64,000 nt of DNA from Nitrospira sp. ST-bin5 (GTDB taxonomy: Bacteria > Nitrospirota > Nitrospiria > Nitrospirales > Nitrospiraceae): NCBI GenBank assembly GCA_002083555.1, contig MSXN01000007.1:294609-358608 (forward strand), in the 5' to 3' direction. The position numbers were made by a program, and so were the translations under genes. Of this stretch, positions 26,313 to 35,241 are shown piece after piece. The notes beneath the pieces are model-generated. The model did not search any database, was not told the DNA's origin, and worked only from the letters and a program-made list of their open reading frames with translations. Position 1 is the first letter of the stretch, and each line of letters starts with the position of its first letter.

Positions 26313-26846
26313 TTAGTGAGGAGTTGAAAATTCGATGTTGACGTCCTTCCCGAGGTAATTCACCTGAAAGCCTTGTTTGTCATAGGCCATGACAGCGCCC
26401 ATCACGTTTTCATCCCCGTACTCTTCTTTTCCCAGCAATTTCCGGATGTCCTCGGGGCTTTCGCTGTTCAGCACATTTCTAAAGATGCCGCGAGCCTTGT
26501 GGGTGAAGCGGTTATTGATGAAAATCAGGTCGACTTTCCCATCCTGGACACGGACGCCAGCCATTGGGCCCGTGGGTTTTCGTTGATCGATCAGGAAAAT
26601 AAAGGCCGCTTCCTGTTCGGCTTTGATCCCGGCGATCTTTTCATTGACCAAGACATCCAGTGCCTTCGCTTCAGTGTCGCCTAACTTCACTCCGAACAGC
26701 GACACGGTTGCGCTGGAAATCTCCTTCGATTCCATCACATCATTCTTGCTCAGCTCGTAGGGTTCAGCGTGCAGCGATGAGGTTGTGCTGGTGAGGATTG
26801 CCACGAGTATTCCGGCCAGCACAGGCGATCCGCATTCTTTCCTCAT
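26313..26846 (-). CDS. Exported hypothetical protein, 177 aa
   Basis: The family is not recognised. A signal peptide (about 1-27, ending SLHA) precedes a mature domain with SLFGVKLGDTEAKALDVL, a pattern seen in periplasmic proteins that compare a calculated property over alternating strands. Then come KVDLIFINNRFTHKARGIF and EDIRKLLGKEEYGDE. It looks like a soluble alpha/beta periplasmic domain. GGGGAG stands before the ATG at 26846. Confidence 0.7.
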   Translation of the reverse strand: MRKECGSPVLAGILVAILTSTTSSLHAEPYELSKNDVMESKEISSATVSLFGVKLGDTEAKALDVLVNEKIAGIKAEQEAAFIFLIDQRKPTGPMAGVRVQDGKVDLIFINNRFTHKARGIFRNVLNSESPEDIRKLLGKEEYGDENVMGAVMAYDKQGFQVNYLGKDVNIEFSTPH

Positions 26847-27028
26847 CGTCTCCCCTTTCGCAGAATATAGATATCAGTTGATCGTGCTGATTACTCAGAT
26901 CATTTCAAGGATAGGCGGGCATCACTGAACTTGAAACATTCTATCCAAGGGAGGATGAACTTGCAAGAAAGGTCCAACTGGGAGTGAGAAGAGCCGCGAG
27001 CAGGGGAAATCAAACGACGAGACATGCC

Positions 27029-27328
27029 TTAGGCGGTTACTGCAGTGGCCAACAGCAGTTCACCGAGACGATGCAGGCGTACAAAGTACGGTTGGCAATC
27101 CGATTCCAGCTCCGACGTCACCTCCTCGAGATCCGCCAAGCAGTCTTTCAGAATCTCGACCCGCTGATGGTCTAACCCTTCCGGACTGTCCAAGAAAAAC
27201 ACGACGCAGCCGCTAATGACGGTATCGAGGGTCATCAGCTGTCCCTCATTCGGGCTGGCAAAGGTCGGCCAGCCTTCACTGCAATGTGTTTCCCAGGCCG
27301 ATGTGATGGTGGCACGATTCACGGTCAT
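27029..27328 (-). CDS. Hypothetical protein, 99 aa
   Basis: This soluble protein has an acidic helical C-terminal half (KDCLADLEEVTSELESD) and no membrane segment or motif that can be named. It has GGAGAGG upstream of the ATG at 27328 and lies 18 nt after the next minus-strand gene (27347-27736), so the two are probably cotranscribed. Function is unknown. Confidence 0.6.
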   Translation of the reverse strand: MTVNRATITSAWETHCSEGWPTFASPNEGQLMTLDTVISGCVVFFLDSPEGLDHQRVEILKDCLADLEEVTSELESDCQPYFVRLHRLGELLLATAVTA

Positions 27329-27346
27329 GGTCCGTTGCCTCTCCAG

Positions 27347-27736
27347 CTATGACTGTCCCAGCCACCCTAGCGCATGGAGGAGCAGTGCGGCAAGCGTGCA
27401 TAAACCGATACCGACAAACCGGTAATCCACATCGTCCCGGCTTAGGCACCATTCCACCAAGCGTGATCGCCACGTCTCAGGTCCCAGAGCAAGGAACCCT
27501 CCTTTGATAAGCATGGCTAGAGCGGTCACAATCCATAGGGGTTGGTACATGAGCGGAAGGGCCGCGATCAGGAGGACTGCTCCCGCCACGACAGACAGCC
27601 ATTGCCAGGTCCAAATCGCCGGTTGTTGGCGGATCACCTCCCGCAAACGTTCAACCATGAAGCGGGGCGCCAACAATAGAGAGCACCCGTCAGCGAGCCA
27701 GATTCCCGCGATGGCGGCTAAGACATAGTCCCTCAT
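27347..27736 (-). CDS. Small membrane protein, 129 aa, unknown
   Basis: Four predicted membrane helices are visible: IAGIWLADGCSLLL, WLSVVAGAVLLIAAL, WIVTALAMLIKGGFLAL and GIGLCTLAALLLHALG. A charged loop, RLREVIRQQ, lies after the first helix. The arrangement resembles small inner-membrane proteins of the DUF2065 or DoxX kind, but no firm match is claimed. No clear ribosome site precedes the ATG at 27736. Confidence 0.6.
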   Translation of the reverse strand: MRDYVLAAIAGIWLADGCSLLLAPRFMVERLREVIRQQPAIWTWQWLSVVAGAVLLIAALPLMYQPLWIVTALAMLIKGGFLALGPETWRSRLVEWCLSRDDVDYRFVGIGLCTLAALLLHALGWLGQS

Positions 27737-27779
27737 GATGAACCAGAGGGAATAGTGAGAGGTATGAAGAAAGTCCGGC

Positions 27780-29036
27780 TCAAGGGTACAGACCCCGTTG
27801 CAAATGCGCCTGGGCGACTTTATCGATTCCGTTCATCAGTGCGGCCATTCGCATGGAGACTCGCTTTTCGGTGGCGAAGAGCGTGGTCTGGTGAAATGCC
27901 GAGGTGATAATGTCCTGGAGGCGTTTTCGGATGTCCGTTTCATTCCAGAAGAACCGTTGAAGATCCTGGACCCACTCGAAATAGGACACAATGACGCCGC
28001 CGGAATTGGCTAGGATGTCAGGGATAATAAAGACGCCCTTGTCCTCGAGAATCCGATCGGCCTCAAGGGTGGTCGGGCCATTGGCGCCTTCCGCGAGGAT
28101 CCGGCACCGAAGGGCGGCGGCATTGTGCTCGGTGATTTGTTCCGACAGTGCGGCAGGGACCAACACGGTGCATGGAAGCTGGAGCAGCTCCGCGTTCGTG
28201 ATCCAATCGCCCATCTGGGTGTCTTTGAGGGTCTGGCCCTTGGTCTTGTAGCGGTCGAGAAGCTCCCGGATGTTGAGTCCTTTTTCGTTATAGAGACCGC
28301 CGGTGACATCGCTCACTGCAATGACACGAGCTCCTTCTTGTTGCATGATGAGGGCGGTGTGCATCCCGACATTCCCAAATCCCTGAACCACGACGGTGGC
28401 GTGATCGATGGAGAGCTTGAGATGCCGAAGCGCTTCCAACGTGACGTATACGACCCCTCGTCCCGTCGCTTCTTCCCGGCCTAAGCTCCCGCCGATCGAG
28501 AGGGGTTTCCCTGTCACCACACCGGGCACGGCGTAGCCGACTTGCTGGCTATAGGTGTCCATTATCCAGGCCATAACCTGCGCATCCGTCCCGACGTCCG
28601 GTGCGGGGACATCCTTGTCGGGGCCGATCAACGGGAAAATCTCCGCGGCGTAGCGCCTGGTCAGGCGCTGAAGTTCTCCGTGGGATAACTGTTTGGGCGC
28701 GACGGCTACGCCCCCCTTGGCCCCGCCGTAGGGCAATCCGGCCAAGGCGCATTTCCATGTCATCCACATGGCGAGTGCGGCCACTTCTCCGAGGTTGACC
28801 TCGGGATGGTAGCGGACACCGCCTTTAGAAGGGCCACGCGAGGAGTCATGCTGAACGCGGTATCCAGTGAACACCTCGACGCGGTTGTCATCCATCCGGA
28901 CAGGAATGCTCACGACAAGCGAACGCTGGGGCTGTTTGAGCCGCTCTCGCAGGTTGTGATCCAGGTGCATCGCTTCCGCTGCCTGGTCGAACTGGGAGAC
29001 GGCTAATCGAAACGTCGGGGTGTCGTACTCTTTCAT
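27780..29036 (-). CDS. gdhA: Glutamate dehydrogenase (Glu/Leu/Phe/Val family)
   Basis: The 418-residue enzyme interconverts glutamate with 2-oxoglutarate and ammonia. The catalytic lysine segment PYGGAKGGV and the preceding KGGVRYHPEV are intact, as is the Rossmann motif QGFGNVG. LAEGANGPTT matches glutamate specificity. Length is typical of the short hexameric type. GAGGG precedes the ATG. It stands 36 nt after lipB on the same strand. Confidence 0.95.
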   Translation of the reverse strand: MKEYDTPTFRLAVSQFDQAAEAMHLDHNLRERLKQPQRSLVVSIPVRMDDNRVEVFTGYRVQHDSSRGPSKGGVRYHPEVNLGEVAALAMWMTWKCALAGLPYGGAKGGVAVAPKQLSHGELQRLTRRYAAEIFPLIGPDKDVPAPDVGTDAQVMAWIMDTYSQQVGYAVPGVVTGKPLSIGGSLGREEATGRGVVYVTLEALRHLKLSIDHATVVVQGFGNVGMHTALIMQQEGARVIAVSDVTGGLYNEKGLNIRELLDRYKTKGQTLKDTQMGDWITNAELLQLPCTVLVPAALSEQITEHNAAALRCRILAEGANGPTTLEADRILEDKGVFIIPDILANSGGVIVSYFEWVQDLQRFFWNETDIRKRLQDIITSAFHQTTLFATEKRVSMRMAALMNGIDKVAQAHLQRGLYP

Positions 29037-29072
29037 GTCGCCCTCACGCTGCTGCCGGAATGAATGTCGAGT

Positions 29073-29834
29073 TCATGGTCGCGCCAAATTATTGAATGCG
29101 GTGGGAGCCGGTGTCTCGGTCCATTTGAGAGCCAATGTCTGTTTCAGTTGCTCGAGAAGCGAGCGTGTCACAGTCAATAAAGAAACTGGTTGCCCAACGA
29201 CTTCAGCCATTGACGTTGCGCGGCAGCCTTGCAGGCCGCAGGGAGTGATCCCTTGAAATGGTGAGAGATCCATGTCTACATTGAGGGCCAGCCCGTGCAT
29301 AGTCACGCCTCGATCCACACGAATCCCGATCGAGGCGATTTTGGCCTCTTGGGGATTAGTCACCCAGACGCCCGGAGTCTTTGGTTTCCGATGGCCGGTA
29401 ATTCCGCTCTCCAGCAGGCATCGGATCACAGCCGCTTCCAGTTGCTCTACGTATGAACGTACGCCTGTGGCATGGTCTGTCAGGCGAAGGATCGGGTATA
29501 CCACCAGTTGTCCTGGCCCGTGATAAGTGACAGACCCGCCCCGATTGACATGCTGAATCTCGATACCATCTATGCGTGCCGCCGTGGGGTCACCGCCCCA
29601 GTCGGCAATCCGCGTTCTTCGGCCGATGGTATAGACCGGTTGGTGCTCGAGGATGAGGAGGGTATCGAGTCTTGAGTCCATGACGCGCTCGTGATGCAGG
29701 CGCATCTGAAGGTCCCATGCCTCAGCGTAGGGGACGGGCGAAGAGAACCAGAGCAGTTCCGTCGGAGTGTGGAAACCGGGCACGTTGGGCGGGTCAGCGA
29801 CGCTAGGCATGCGTAGAGCCATCAGTGTGGTCAT
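29073..29834 (-). CDS. lipB: Lipoyl(octanoyl) transferase
   Basis: The 253-residue enzyme moves octanoate from acyl carrier protein to lipoyl domains of 2-oxoacid dehydrogenases and the glycine cleavage H protein. Visible are RGGSVTYHGPGQLV, the lysine region AKIASIGIRV, and the catalytic cysteine in ITPCGLQGC. The start ATG overlaps the stop of the HtrA gene by 4 nt (ATGA). About 20 N-terminal residues precede the conserved part; an ATG four codons in is also possible. Confidence 0.95.
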   Translation of the reverse strand: MTTLMALRMPSVADPPNVPGFHTPTELLWFSSPVPYAEAWDLQMRLHHERVMDSRLDTLLILEHQPVYTIGRRTRIADWGGDPTAARIDGIEIQHVNRGGSVTYHGPGQLVVYPILRLTDHATGVRSYVEQLEAAVIRCLLESGITGHRKPKTPGVWVTNPQEAKIASIGIRVDRGVTMHGLALNVDMDLSPFQGITPCGLQGCRATSMAEVVGQPVSLLTVTRSLLEQLKQTLALKWTETPAPTAFNNLARP

Positions 29835-30877
29835 GGCACGAATTTCTGTACCGGCGGCCGTGGCATGGTCAACGTGGTCTGGCCGGTACGCCCTTGGATT
29901 GTCATGTGGAGGGATGCCGATTCGCCTTCCTGCATCGCGCTGTGCCAGAAGTCCCCCATGTTGTAGAGTTGGCGTTGATCCAACGCTGTGATGACATCTC
30001 CGGTTTGCAAGCCTGCCGCGCCGGCAACCTTGGCCGGATCCACATTCAGAGCGAGAATCCCGCGCTCCGCCTCTAACCCGAAGCTGGCGGCGACACTCGG
30101 AGTGACCGTCACCGGCGTAAACCCGAAGTCCGGCCGGGAGATGGTTCCACGAAGCATCATCGAATGGATGTGAGGATAGACGGCTTCAATGGCAATGGCA
30201 TAACTGATCGCCTGGGCCGATGGCGCGATCGCGACATTGATGCCGACTACCTGGCCGGATAAATCCACCAGCGGGCCGCCGCTATTGCCGGGATTGATAG
30301 CCGCATCCGTCTGGATCAGATCGTACAAAGTCTCGCCGTTCGGGGTGAGAACCGAACGTTCCAGTGCGCTGACGACTCCCACGGTGACAGTCGATCCTCC
30401 CTTGAGGGCCAAGGGGTTCCCGATCGCAATTACGGTTTCTCCAATCTCCAAGGTTGCCAATGCTTTCAGTGTGGCTGGGACGAGATCAGTCGCATTGATC
30501 TTGACCAATGCGAGATCCAGCAGGAAATCCCGCGCAGCCACGCGCCCCGGCGTCAATCGTCCGGTCGGTAGTCCCACTACGAGACTTGTGACCCCTTCCA
30601 CCAGATGATTGTTTGTCAGGATATAGCCCGTTGTATCGATCACAATGCCTGAGCCGGAACCGGATTGTGTTCCATGGAGGGATGGAGCTGAGGGCATACC
30701 ACGCGTCAAAATCGTCACGACGGAGGGGCGTACTTTGGCGACGACGGCCGGCACCGATAGGGGTTTTTCATCAGCGATTGCTTGATTATTCCACGCGAAG
30801 GTCCCAAGGAACGCGATCACCAGGATCATCACAGCCTGTGGCAACAGAGAGCTGACGATTGATTGGGGCTGCTTCAT
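29831..30877 (-). CDS. HtrA/DegP-type serine protease with one PDZ domain
   Basis: The 348-residue protease is anchored or exported by an N-terminal hydrophobic segment (about 12-30). The trypsin-like triad is visible: H91 (TNNHLVEG), D121 (LDLALVKI), S199 (NPGNSGGPL). One PDZ domain (about 240-330) follows. The layout matches the one-PDZ DegS/HhoA class used in envelope quality control. AAGGACACCG precedes the ATG. It ends by overlapping lipB, an odd partner. Confidence 0.93.
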   Translation of the reverse strand: MKQPQSIVSSLLPQAVMILVIAFLGTFAWNNQAIADEKPLSVPAVVAKVRPSVVTILTRGMPSAPSLHGTQSGSGSGIVIDTTGYILTNNHLVEGVTSLVVGLPTGRLTPGRVAARDFLLDLALVKINATDLVPATLKALATLEIGETVIAIGNPLALKGGSTVTVGVVSALERSVLTPNGETLYDLIQTDAAINPGNSGGPLVDLSGQVVGINVAIAPSAQAISYAIAIEAVYPHIHSMMLRGTISRPDFGFTPVTVTPSVAASFGLEAERGILALNVDPAKVAGAAGLQTGDVITALDQRQLYNMGDFWHSAMQEGESASLHMTIQGRTGQTTLTMPRPPVQKFVP

Positions 30878-30956
30878 CGGTGTCCTTCAACAAGCCGGAG
30901 ACACGGATCCAACCTGGATCGCATTCTCTCACACCTGAGAGGTCGGGGAAAGACGG

Positions 30957-30992
30957 AACAGGCGCACGAACTCTAAAGCTCGTGCGCCTGTT
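30957..30992 (-). terminator. Terminator of the sigma factor gene
   Basis: A 13-bp perfect stem (AACAGGCGCACGA and TCGTGCGCCTGTT) with a 10-nt loop starts 17 nt past the stop of the minus-strand sigma factor gene. The minus-strand tail reads CCGTCTTTCCCC, so the T tract is interrupted. Confidence 0.7.
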
Positions 30993-31008
30993 GATTGAGA
31001 GGAAAAGG

Positions 31009-32301
31009 CTATTTGATTGCCGCAAACAGCTCTTTGATTTCCGGAGTCTTGAGCTTCTTCAGGGCTTTGGCCTCGATTTGCCGGATTCGTTCACGGGTCA
31101 CCGACAGGTTTTGGCCGACTTGCTCAAGGGTACAGGGCTCATCATGCCCGATTCCGAACCTGAGCCGGATTACCGTCTGTTCCCTCGGGGTCAAGGTACC
31201 TAAGATACGATCCAGCTGTTGGGTCATCTCAGTACGATGCACATGGGCATCGGGTGGCGGTACCTGGTGATCAGGAATCATCTCCCCGAACTCTGTATCA
31301 CCATCCCCGACTGGCCGTTCGAGTGCGACTGGTTCCTGAAATGCCTGCACGGTTTCATGCAACCGTTCAGGTCTCATTCGCAGTACGTTGGCAATCTCCT
31401 CCAGTTTGGCCGGACGGCCGAACTGTTGCCCGAGTCGACGTGTGACCCGGAGAATCCGGCTGGAAGCCTCCGTCTGGTGCACAGGGATACGGATCGTCCG
31501 AGACTGATCCGCCAGAGCCCGCGTGATCCCTTGACGGATCCACCAGGTCGCATAGGTGCTGAACTTGAAGCCTTTCCGGTGTTGGTACCGTTCGGCGGCC
31601 TTCATCAATCCAATGTTCCCTTCCTGCACCAGGTCTAACAAGGTCAGACCTCGATGGGTGTAATGCTTCGCAACATCCACCACCAGGCGGAGATTGCAAC
31701 GGACCATCTCGTCTTTCCCTCGCTCCAAGACGAGCCGGGCGGCCCGAATTTCATCGAGCAAGATTTTGAGCTGTTTCGCGACGGTGGCTGCCGGTTTCAT
31801 CTCCCGGAGCGCCGGTTTCAGAACCTCCAGAATTGCCTGTTCAACTTTATCGAGCGCGGTGGCGGAAAATCCGCTGAGCCCGCGTGCAAGTTGAAGGGAC
31901 TTTGTCGATTCCAGCAGAATGGGAGTGCGCTTCGCGCGCGCCATGACTTTCAGCGTTTCCCGCAATGCCACTCGAATGCGGCGCGAGCCTTCGTCCAGGC
32001 GCTTCGCCAAAGTGATTTCTTCTTCTCGTGTCAGGAGCGCCCGCTCGCCGAACGAGCGAAAGTAGAGCGATTCCAGGAGGAAGGGGCTCGCCCCAGGACT
32101 TGTCTTGAGCGTGGCGGCTTCCACGTCTTTCTCCGCCGGCTCAGCATCCACTTCCGCTTCCCGTCCGATCGCTTCAATCGCATCGCTGGCGTCAGAGTCG
32201 TCGGTGTCGACGTCGGCCGTCGTGGTCTGGTCGTCTATGCTTTCTGTTGTCCGCAGGTCTTCATGTTCCATCGCGTCACCTCTTGTCTCCTGGTTTCGCA
32301 T
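31009..32301 (-). CDS. RNA polymerase sigma factor, RpoD-related (group 1/2, no region 1.1)
   Basis: The 430-residue sigma-70 factor has a 70-residue acidic, disordered N-terminus (DDSDASDAIEAI) in place of region 1.1. Next come region 1.2 (75-105), the core-binding and -10 region (DLVQEGNIGLMKA, STYATWWIRQGI) and region 4 (TPREQTVIRLRFG, VTRERIRQIEAKALKKL). This suits an RpoS-like or secondary RpoD-like factor. Start is fixed at 32301 by AGGAG 7 nt upstream; an in-frame ATG at 32334 has no such site. Confidence 0.88.
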   Translation of the reverse strand: MRNQETRGDAMEHEDLRTTESIDDQTTTADVDTDDSDASDAIEAIGREAEVDAEPAEKDVEAATLKTSPGASPFLLESLYFRSFGERALLTREEEITLAKRLDEGSRRIRVALRETLKVMARAKRTPILLESTKSLQLARGLSGFSATALDKVEQAILEVLKPALREMKPAATVAKQLKILLDEIRAARLVLERGKDEMVRCNLRLVVDVAKHYTHRGLTLLDLVQEGNIGLMKAAERYQHRKGFKFSTYATWWIRQGITRALADQSRTIRIPVHQTEASSRILRVTRRLGQQFGRPAKLEEIANVLRMRPERLHETVQAFQEPVALERPVGDGDTEFGEMIPDHQVPPPDAHVHRTEMTQQLDRILGTLTPREQTVIRLRFGIGHDEPCTLEQVGQNLSVTRERIRQIEAKALKKLKTPEIKELFAAIK

Positions 32302-32355
32302 CTGTTCACTCCTGTTAGAGTTGCCGGGGATCAAGAAGATTCACCCTTATTTCTG

Positions 32356-32407
32356 CTTCTCATGTCCTTCTACGAAGCAAGAGTGATGCTGGATTGAACA
32401 TGAGAAG
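32356..32407. promoter_or_regulatory. Inverted repeat upstream of the sigma factor gene
   Basis: CTTCTCATGT (32356-32365) and ACATGAGAAG (32398-32407) are a perfect 10-bp inverted repeat with a 32-nt spacer, about 55 nt upstream of the sigma factor start. Such half-site spacing could be an operator pair or a weak leader hairpin. It lies in a 416-bp divergent gap (32302-32717) with no other gene; the rest holds only the trmI promoter. Confidence 0.4.
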
Positions 32408-32679
32408 GCAGACGCGCAATCCTGAAGATATTGCAGCAAGATTAGGGGCGCTTAATGAGAGAATCTGAATCGAGGTGTGATGCGAATGCGGCAACTATGT
32501 GGGAATTGCACTGCGTGTCGACCGATCTGCCTCACCCGTTCACTCCCTGACCATCTTCGGTGGTCGATGCGGGTCGTCACGCTCACTGAAAACGGCAAAT
32601 CGTTTGGGGATTGATGCTGAGAGGGATGCGCACTTCATGGAATAGAGGGGGGAATGATTACGGCGCTCCCTATCATCGG

Positions 32680-32709
32680 TTGCAAAGGGGAGAACGAACC
32701 CCCTAGAAT
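32680..32709 (+). promoter_or_regulatory. Promoter for trmI, apparently leaderless
   Basis: TTGCAA (32680-32685) and TAGAAT (32704-32709) are spaced by 18 nt. The ATG follows 8 nt after the -10, so transcription would start at or next to the start codon, and no Shine-Dalgarno sequence is present. Confidence 0.6.
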
Positions 32710-32717
32710 GCTGCCCC

Positions 32718-33596
32718 ATGTCACAACTTCGATCAGGCGAACGCATCCATCTCGTCGACAAGAAAGGGCGGCAGTACGCGCTGACGCTCAAGGCCGGGGA
32801 GACGTATCAATTTAGCGGGCAGAAGATTCCCCATGACGACATGATCGGTCGTTCCGACGGCACGGTGGTGACTTTGTCGGGGGGCAAGAAGATGCTGGCG
32901 TTGCGGCCGACCTTCGGCGATTACGTCCTGAAAATGCCACGTGGCGCGCAGGTGCTGTATCCAAAGGATCTGGCACTCATTCCAATGTGGGCGGATGTGT
33001 ATCCTGGCGCGCGCGTCTTCGAGGCGGGGACCGGGTCCGGTGCCCTGACCATGGCGCTGTTGCGTCTCGTAGGGCCGCATGGCCTTGTTGTCACGTATGA
33101 CTTGAGAGAAGATTTTGCGAAAACGGCGTTGGCTAATATCAATCGTTATCTCGGGCCGACGCCGAATCTTGTGTCCTTGAGAAAAAGCGCCTACGAGGGG
33201 ATTGATTTACTGGACGATGGGGTCCCGTTTGATCGTGTTGTACTCGACTTGCCGGAGCCCTGGCAGGTTGTGCCGCACGCGGCCAAAGCCTTGCGATCAG
33301 GCGGTATCTATTTGAGTTTTGTGCCGACGGTTCCGCAAGTCGTTCAAACCGTTGAAGCGCTTGAGCGGGCAAAGGTGTTTGGCATGGTGGAGACGTTCGA
33401 ATCCCTTATCCGTACCTGGTCGGTGTTGGGACGAAGCGTTCGTCCCGACCATCGGATGGTGGCCCATTCAGGTTTTATCACGGTGGCGAGGAAGGTAGAG
33501 CCTGGTCTGCTGGGGGTCGGCCGCGAGCCGGACCTTGCGGAGGCGGCACTCTCAGAATCCCTCGGGGACAGTGATACAGAAGGGGCGGCATCATGA
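32718..33596 (+). CDS. trmI: tRNA (adenine-58-N1)-methyltransferase
   Basis: The 292-residue protein fits the TrmI family, which methylates A58 in the T loop of tRNA using S-adenosylmethionine. An N-terminal beta domain (about 1-65) precedes the methyltransferase core with EAGTGSGALT (about 96-105), the acidic strand VVTYDLRED and VLDLPEPW. A low-complexity tail after about 265 is poorly conserved. It overlaps the next gene by 4 nt. Confidence 0.93.
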   Translation: MSQLRSGERIHLVDKKGRQYALTLKAGETYQFSGQKIPHDDMIGRSDGTVVTLSGGKKMLALRPTFGDYVLKMPRGAQVLYPKDLALIPMWADVYPGARVFEAGTGSGALTMALLRLVGPHGLVVTYDLREDFAKTALANINRYLGPTPNLVSLRKSAYEGIDLLDDGVPFDRVVLDLPEPWQVVPHAAKALRSGGIYLSFVPTVPQVVQTVEALERAKVFGMVETFESLIRTWSVLGRSVRPDHRMVAHSGFITVARKVEPGLLGVGREPDLAEAALSESLGDSDTEGAAS

Positions 33597-34348
33597 AACG
33601 GTTGGACGGGAAAGTTGCATTAATTACGGGCGGGAATGCCGGCATTGGGGAGTCTGTCGCTAAGCGGTTTGCCGAAGAGGGCGCAGCTGTCGTGATTACA
33701 GGCCGGCGCCAGTCCGAACTCGATCGGGTGGTACGTGAGATTTCAGCGCATGGCGGCAAGGTGCTTGCTGTCGCCGGGTCGGTGACGGATGACGGTCATG
33801 TGCGGGCTGTGGTCCAGCAGGCGTTAGCGTCGTTTCGAAAAATCGATGTGTTGGTGAACAACGCGGGCGTCGGAGATTTTGGCAAGCGCCTTCATGAGAT
33901 GGATGATGCGGCCTGGGCACAGGTGCTGGATGTGAATTTGACCGGAGTGTTCCGCATGACACGGGCGGTGATTCCAGAAATGCTCAAGCAGGCCGGCGGA
34001 GCCATTGTCAATATTTCATCGGTCGCCAGTCTGGTCGGTATCCCATTCTTGTCCGCGTATGCGGCTTCCAAAGGAGCGCTCGACGCACTCACTCGATCGG
34101 TCGCGATTGATTACGCAACCGATGGCATTCGCTGCAATGTGGTGAACCCGGGCCTGATCGATACGCCGATGGCTGCTCCTTTGATGGCCAATCCCGATCA
34201 GCTGGGATCGATCTTGTCGCACTATCCGATCCGCCGCCCGGGTAAACCTGAAGAAGTGGCGAACATGGTTCTGTACCTCGCGTCGGACGAATCGGCATGG
34301 GTCACCGGCGGGACGTTTCGCATTGATGGTGGAATGACAGTGTGGTGA
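33593..34348 (+). CDS. SDR-family oxidoreductase (FabG-like)
   Basis: The 251-residue short-chain dehydrogenase has the cofactor motif TGGNAGIG, the NNAGVG block, the catalytic set S (ISSVAS), Y and K (YAASK), and the typical end VTGGTFRIDGGMTVW. An Arg-rich stretch after beta 2 (TGRRQ) suggests NADP(H). The substrate cannot be told from sequence. It starts at an ATGA overlap with trmI and is therefore coupled to it. Confidence 0.9.
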   Translation: MKRLDGKVALITGGNAGIGESVAKRFAEEGAAVVITGRRQSELDRVVREISAHGGKVLAVAGSVTDDGHVRAVVQQALASFRKIDVLVNNAGVGDFGKRLHEMDDAAWAQVLDVNLTGVFRMTRAVIPEMLKQAGGAIVNISSVASLVGIPFLSAYAASKGALDALTRSVAIDYATDGIRCNVVNPGLIDTPMAAPLMANPDQLGSILSHYPIRRPGKPEEVANMVLYLASDESAWVTGGTFRIDGGMTVW

Positions 34349-34386
34349 GCCGTTCCACTGGCCCTAGAGTACAGGTGAACTGAATT

Positions 34387-35241
34387 ATGGAGATTGACGC
34401 ACACACAGGGTTTTGCGGGGTTATCGGAAATCCCGTCGAGCATTCGCTTTCCCCCGCCATCCACAACGCAGCGTTTCAACAACTCCGGCTGAATCTGGTG
34501 TACCTCGCGTTTCGAGTCGAGGCGATCGGTGAGGCGATCAAGGGGCTCCGCGCGTTGGGTGGATTTCGCGGCGCCAGCGTCACGATTCCTCATAAAGTTT
34601 CGTCGATCCCGTTTCTCGACGAGATTGACCCTACCGCCAGGCACATCGGGGCCATCAATACGATCGTGGCAAATCAGGGCACACTGATTGGGTATAACAC
34701 CGATGCCACTGGTGCGCTGCGCGCGCTTCGTGGCGGGGTGGGGACTCTTGAAGGAAAACGGGTCGTGATGGTGGGATCGGGAGGGGCGGCTCGAGCGATT
34801 GCCTTTGCACTTGCCGGGGAGCCTGGACTCGCCGGGTTAACGTTGCTCGGGGTGGACGCGAATGAACGGTCGCGATTGGCGGCGGATCTTCGATCGAAGA
34901 CGTCGCTTTCAGTGGAAGAAGCTCACCTCGACGAAGGCGTGTTGGCGAAGATCCTTCCTGCTGCACAAATCCTGGTCCACTGTACTCCGATCGGCATGTC
35001 TCCAAAGACAGAGGGGACCTGCGTGCCGGCGTCGTTTTTACACCCAGGTCTGGCCGTTATGGATATTGTCTACAATCCGCGCGAGACACAATTGCTGAAG
35101 GATGCCCGGCAGGCAGGATGTGTCACGATCCCTGGGTTGGAAATGTTTCTGTATCAAGCAGCCGCGCAATTCGAGTTGTGGACTAATCATCCTGCTCCAG
35201 CGGATGTCATGCGAGCCGTGTTGGAGTCTCGTTTCCGATGA
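34387..35241 (+). CDS. aroE: Shikimate dehydrogenase
   Basis: The 284-residue NADPH enzyme reduces 3-dehydroshikimate. The shikimate pocket is visible: NPVEHSLSPAIHNAAF, VTIPHK with catalytic Lys, GYNTDATG. The NADP-binding GSGGAARAI follows. It overlaps aroK by 4 nt, forming a second shikimate-pathway pair apart from the cluster at 11.5-17 kb. Confidence 0.96.
   Translation: MEIDAHTGFCGVIGNPVEHSLSPAIHNAAFQQLRLNLVYLAFRVEAIGEAIKGLRALGGFRGASVTIPHKVSSIPFLDEIDPTARHIGAINTIVANQGTLIGYNTDATGALRALRGGVGTLEGKRVVMVGSGGAARAIAFALAGEPGLAGLTLLGVDANERSRLAADLRSKTSLSVEEAHLDEGVLAKILPAAQILVHCTPIGMSPKTEGTCVPASFLHPGLAVMDIVYNPRETQLLKDARQAGCVTIPGLEMFLYQAAAQFELWTNHPAPADVMRAVLESRFR

Noticed and set aside
26086..26316. 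Plus-strand 76-codon frame after dacF
   Set aside because: No ribosome site, low-complexity sequence, and it overlaps the end of a convergent gene.
31654..32397. Plus-strand 247-codon frame opposite the sigma factor
   Set aside because: Pure antisense of a clearly recognised sigma-70 gene; biased composition explains the open frame.
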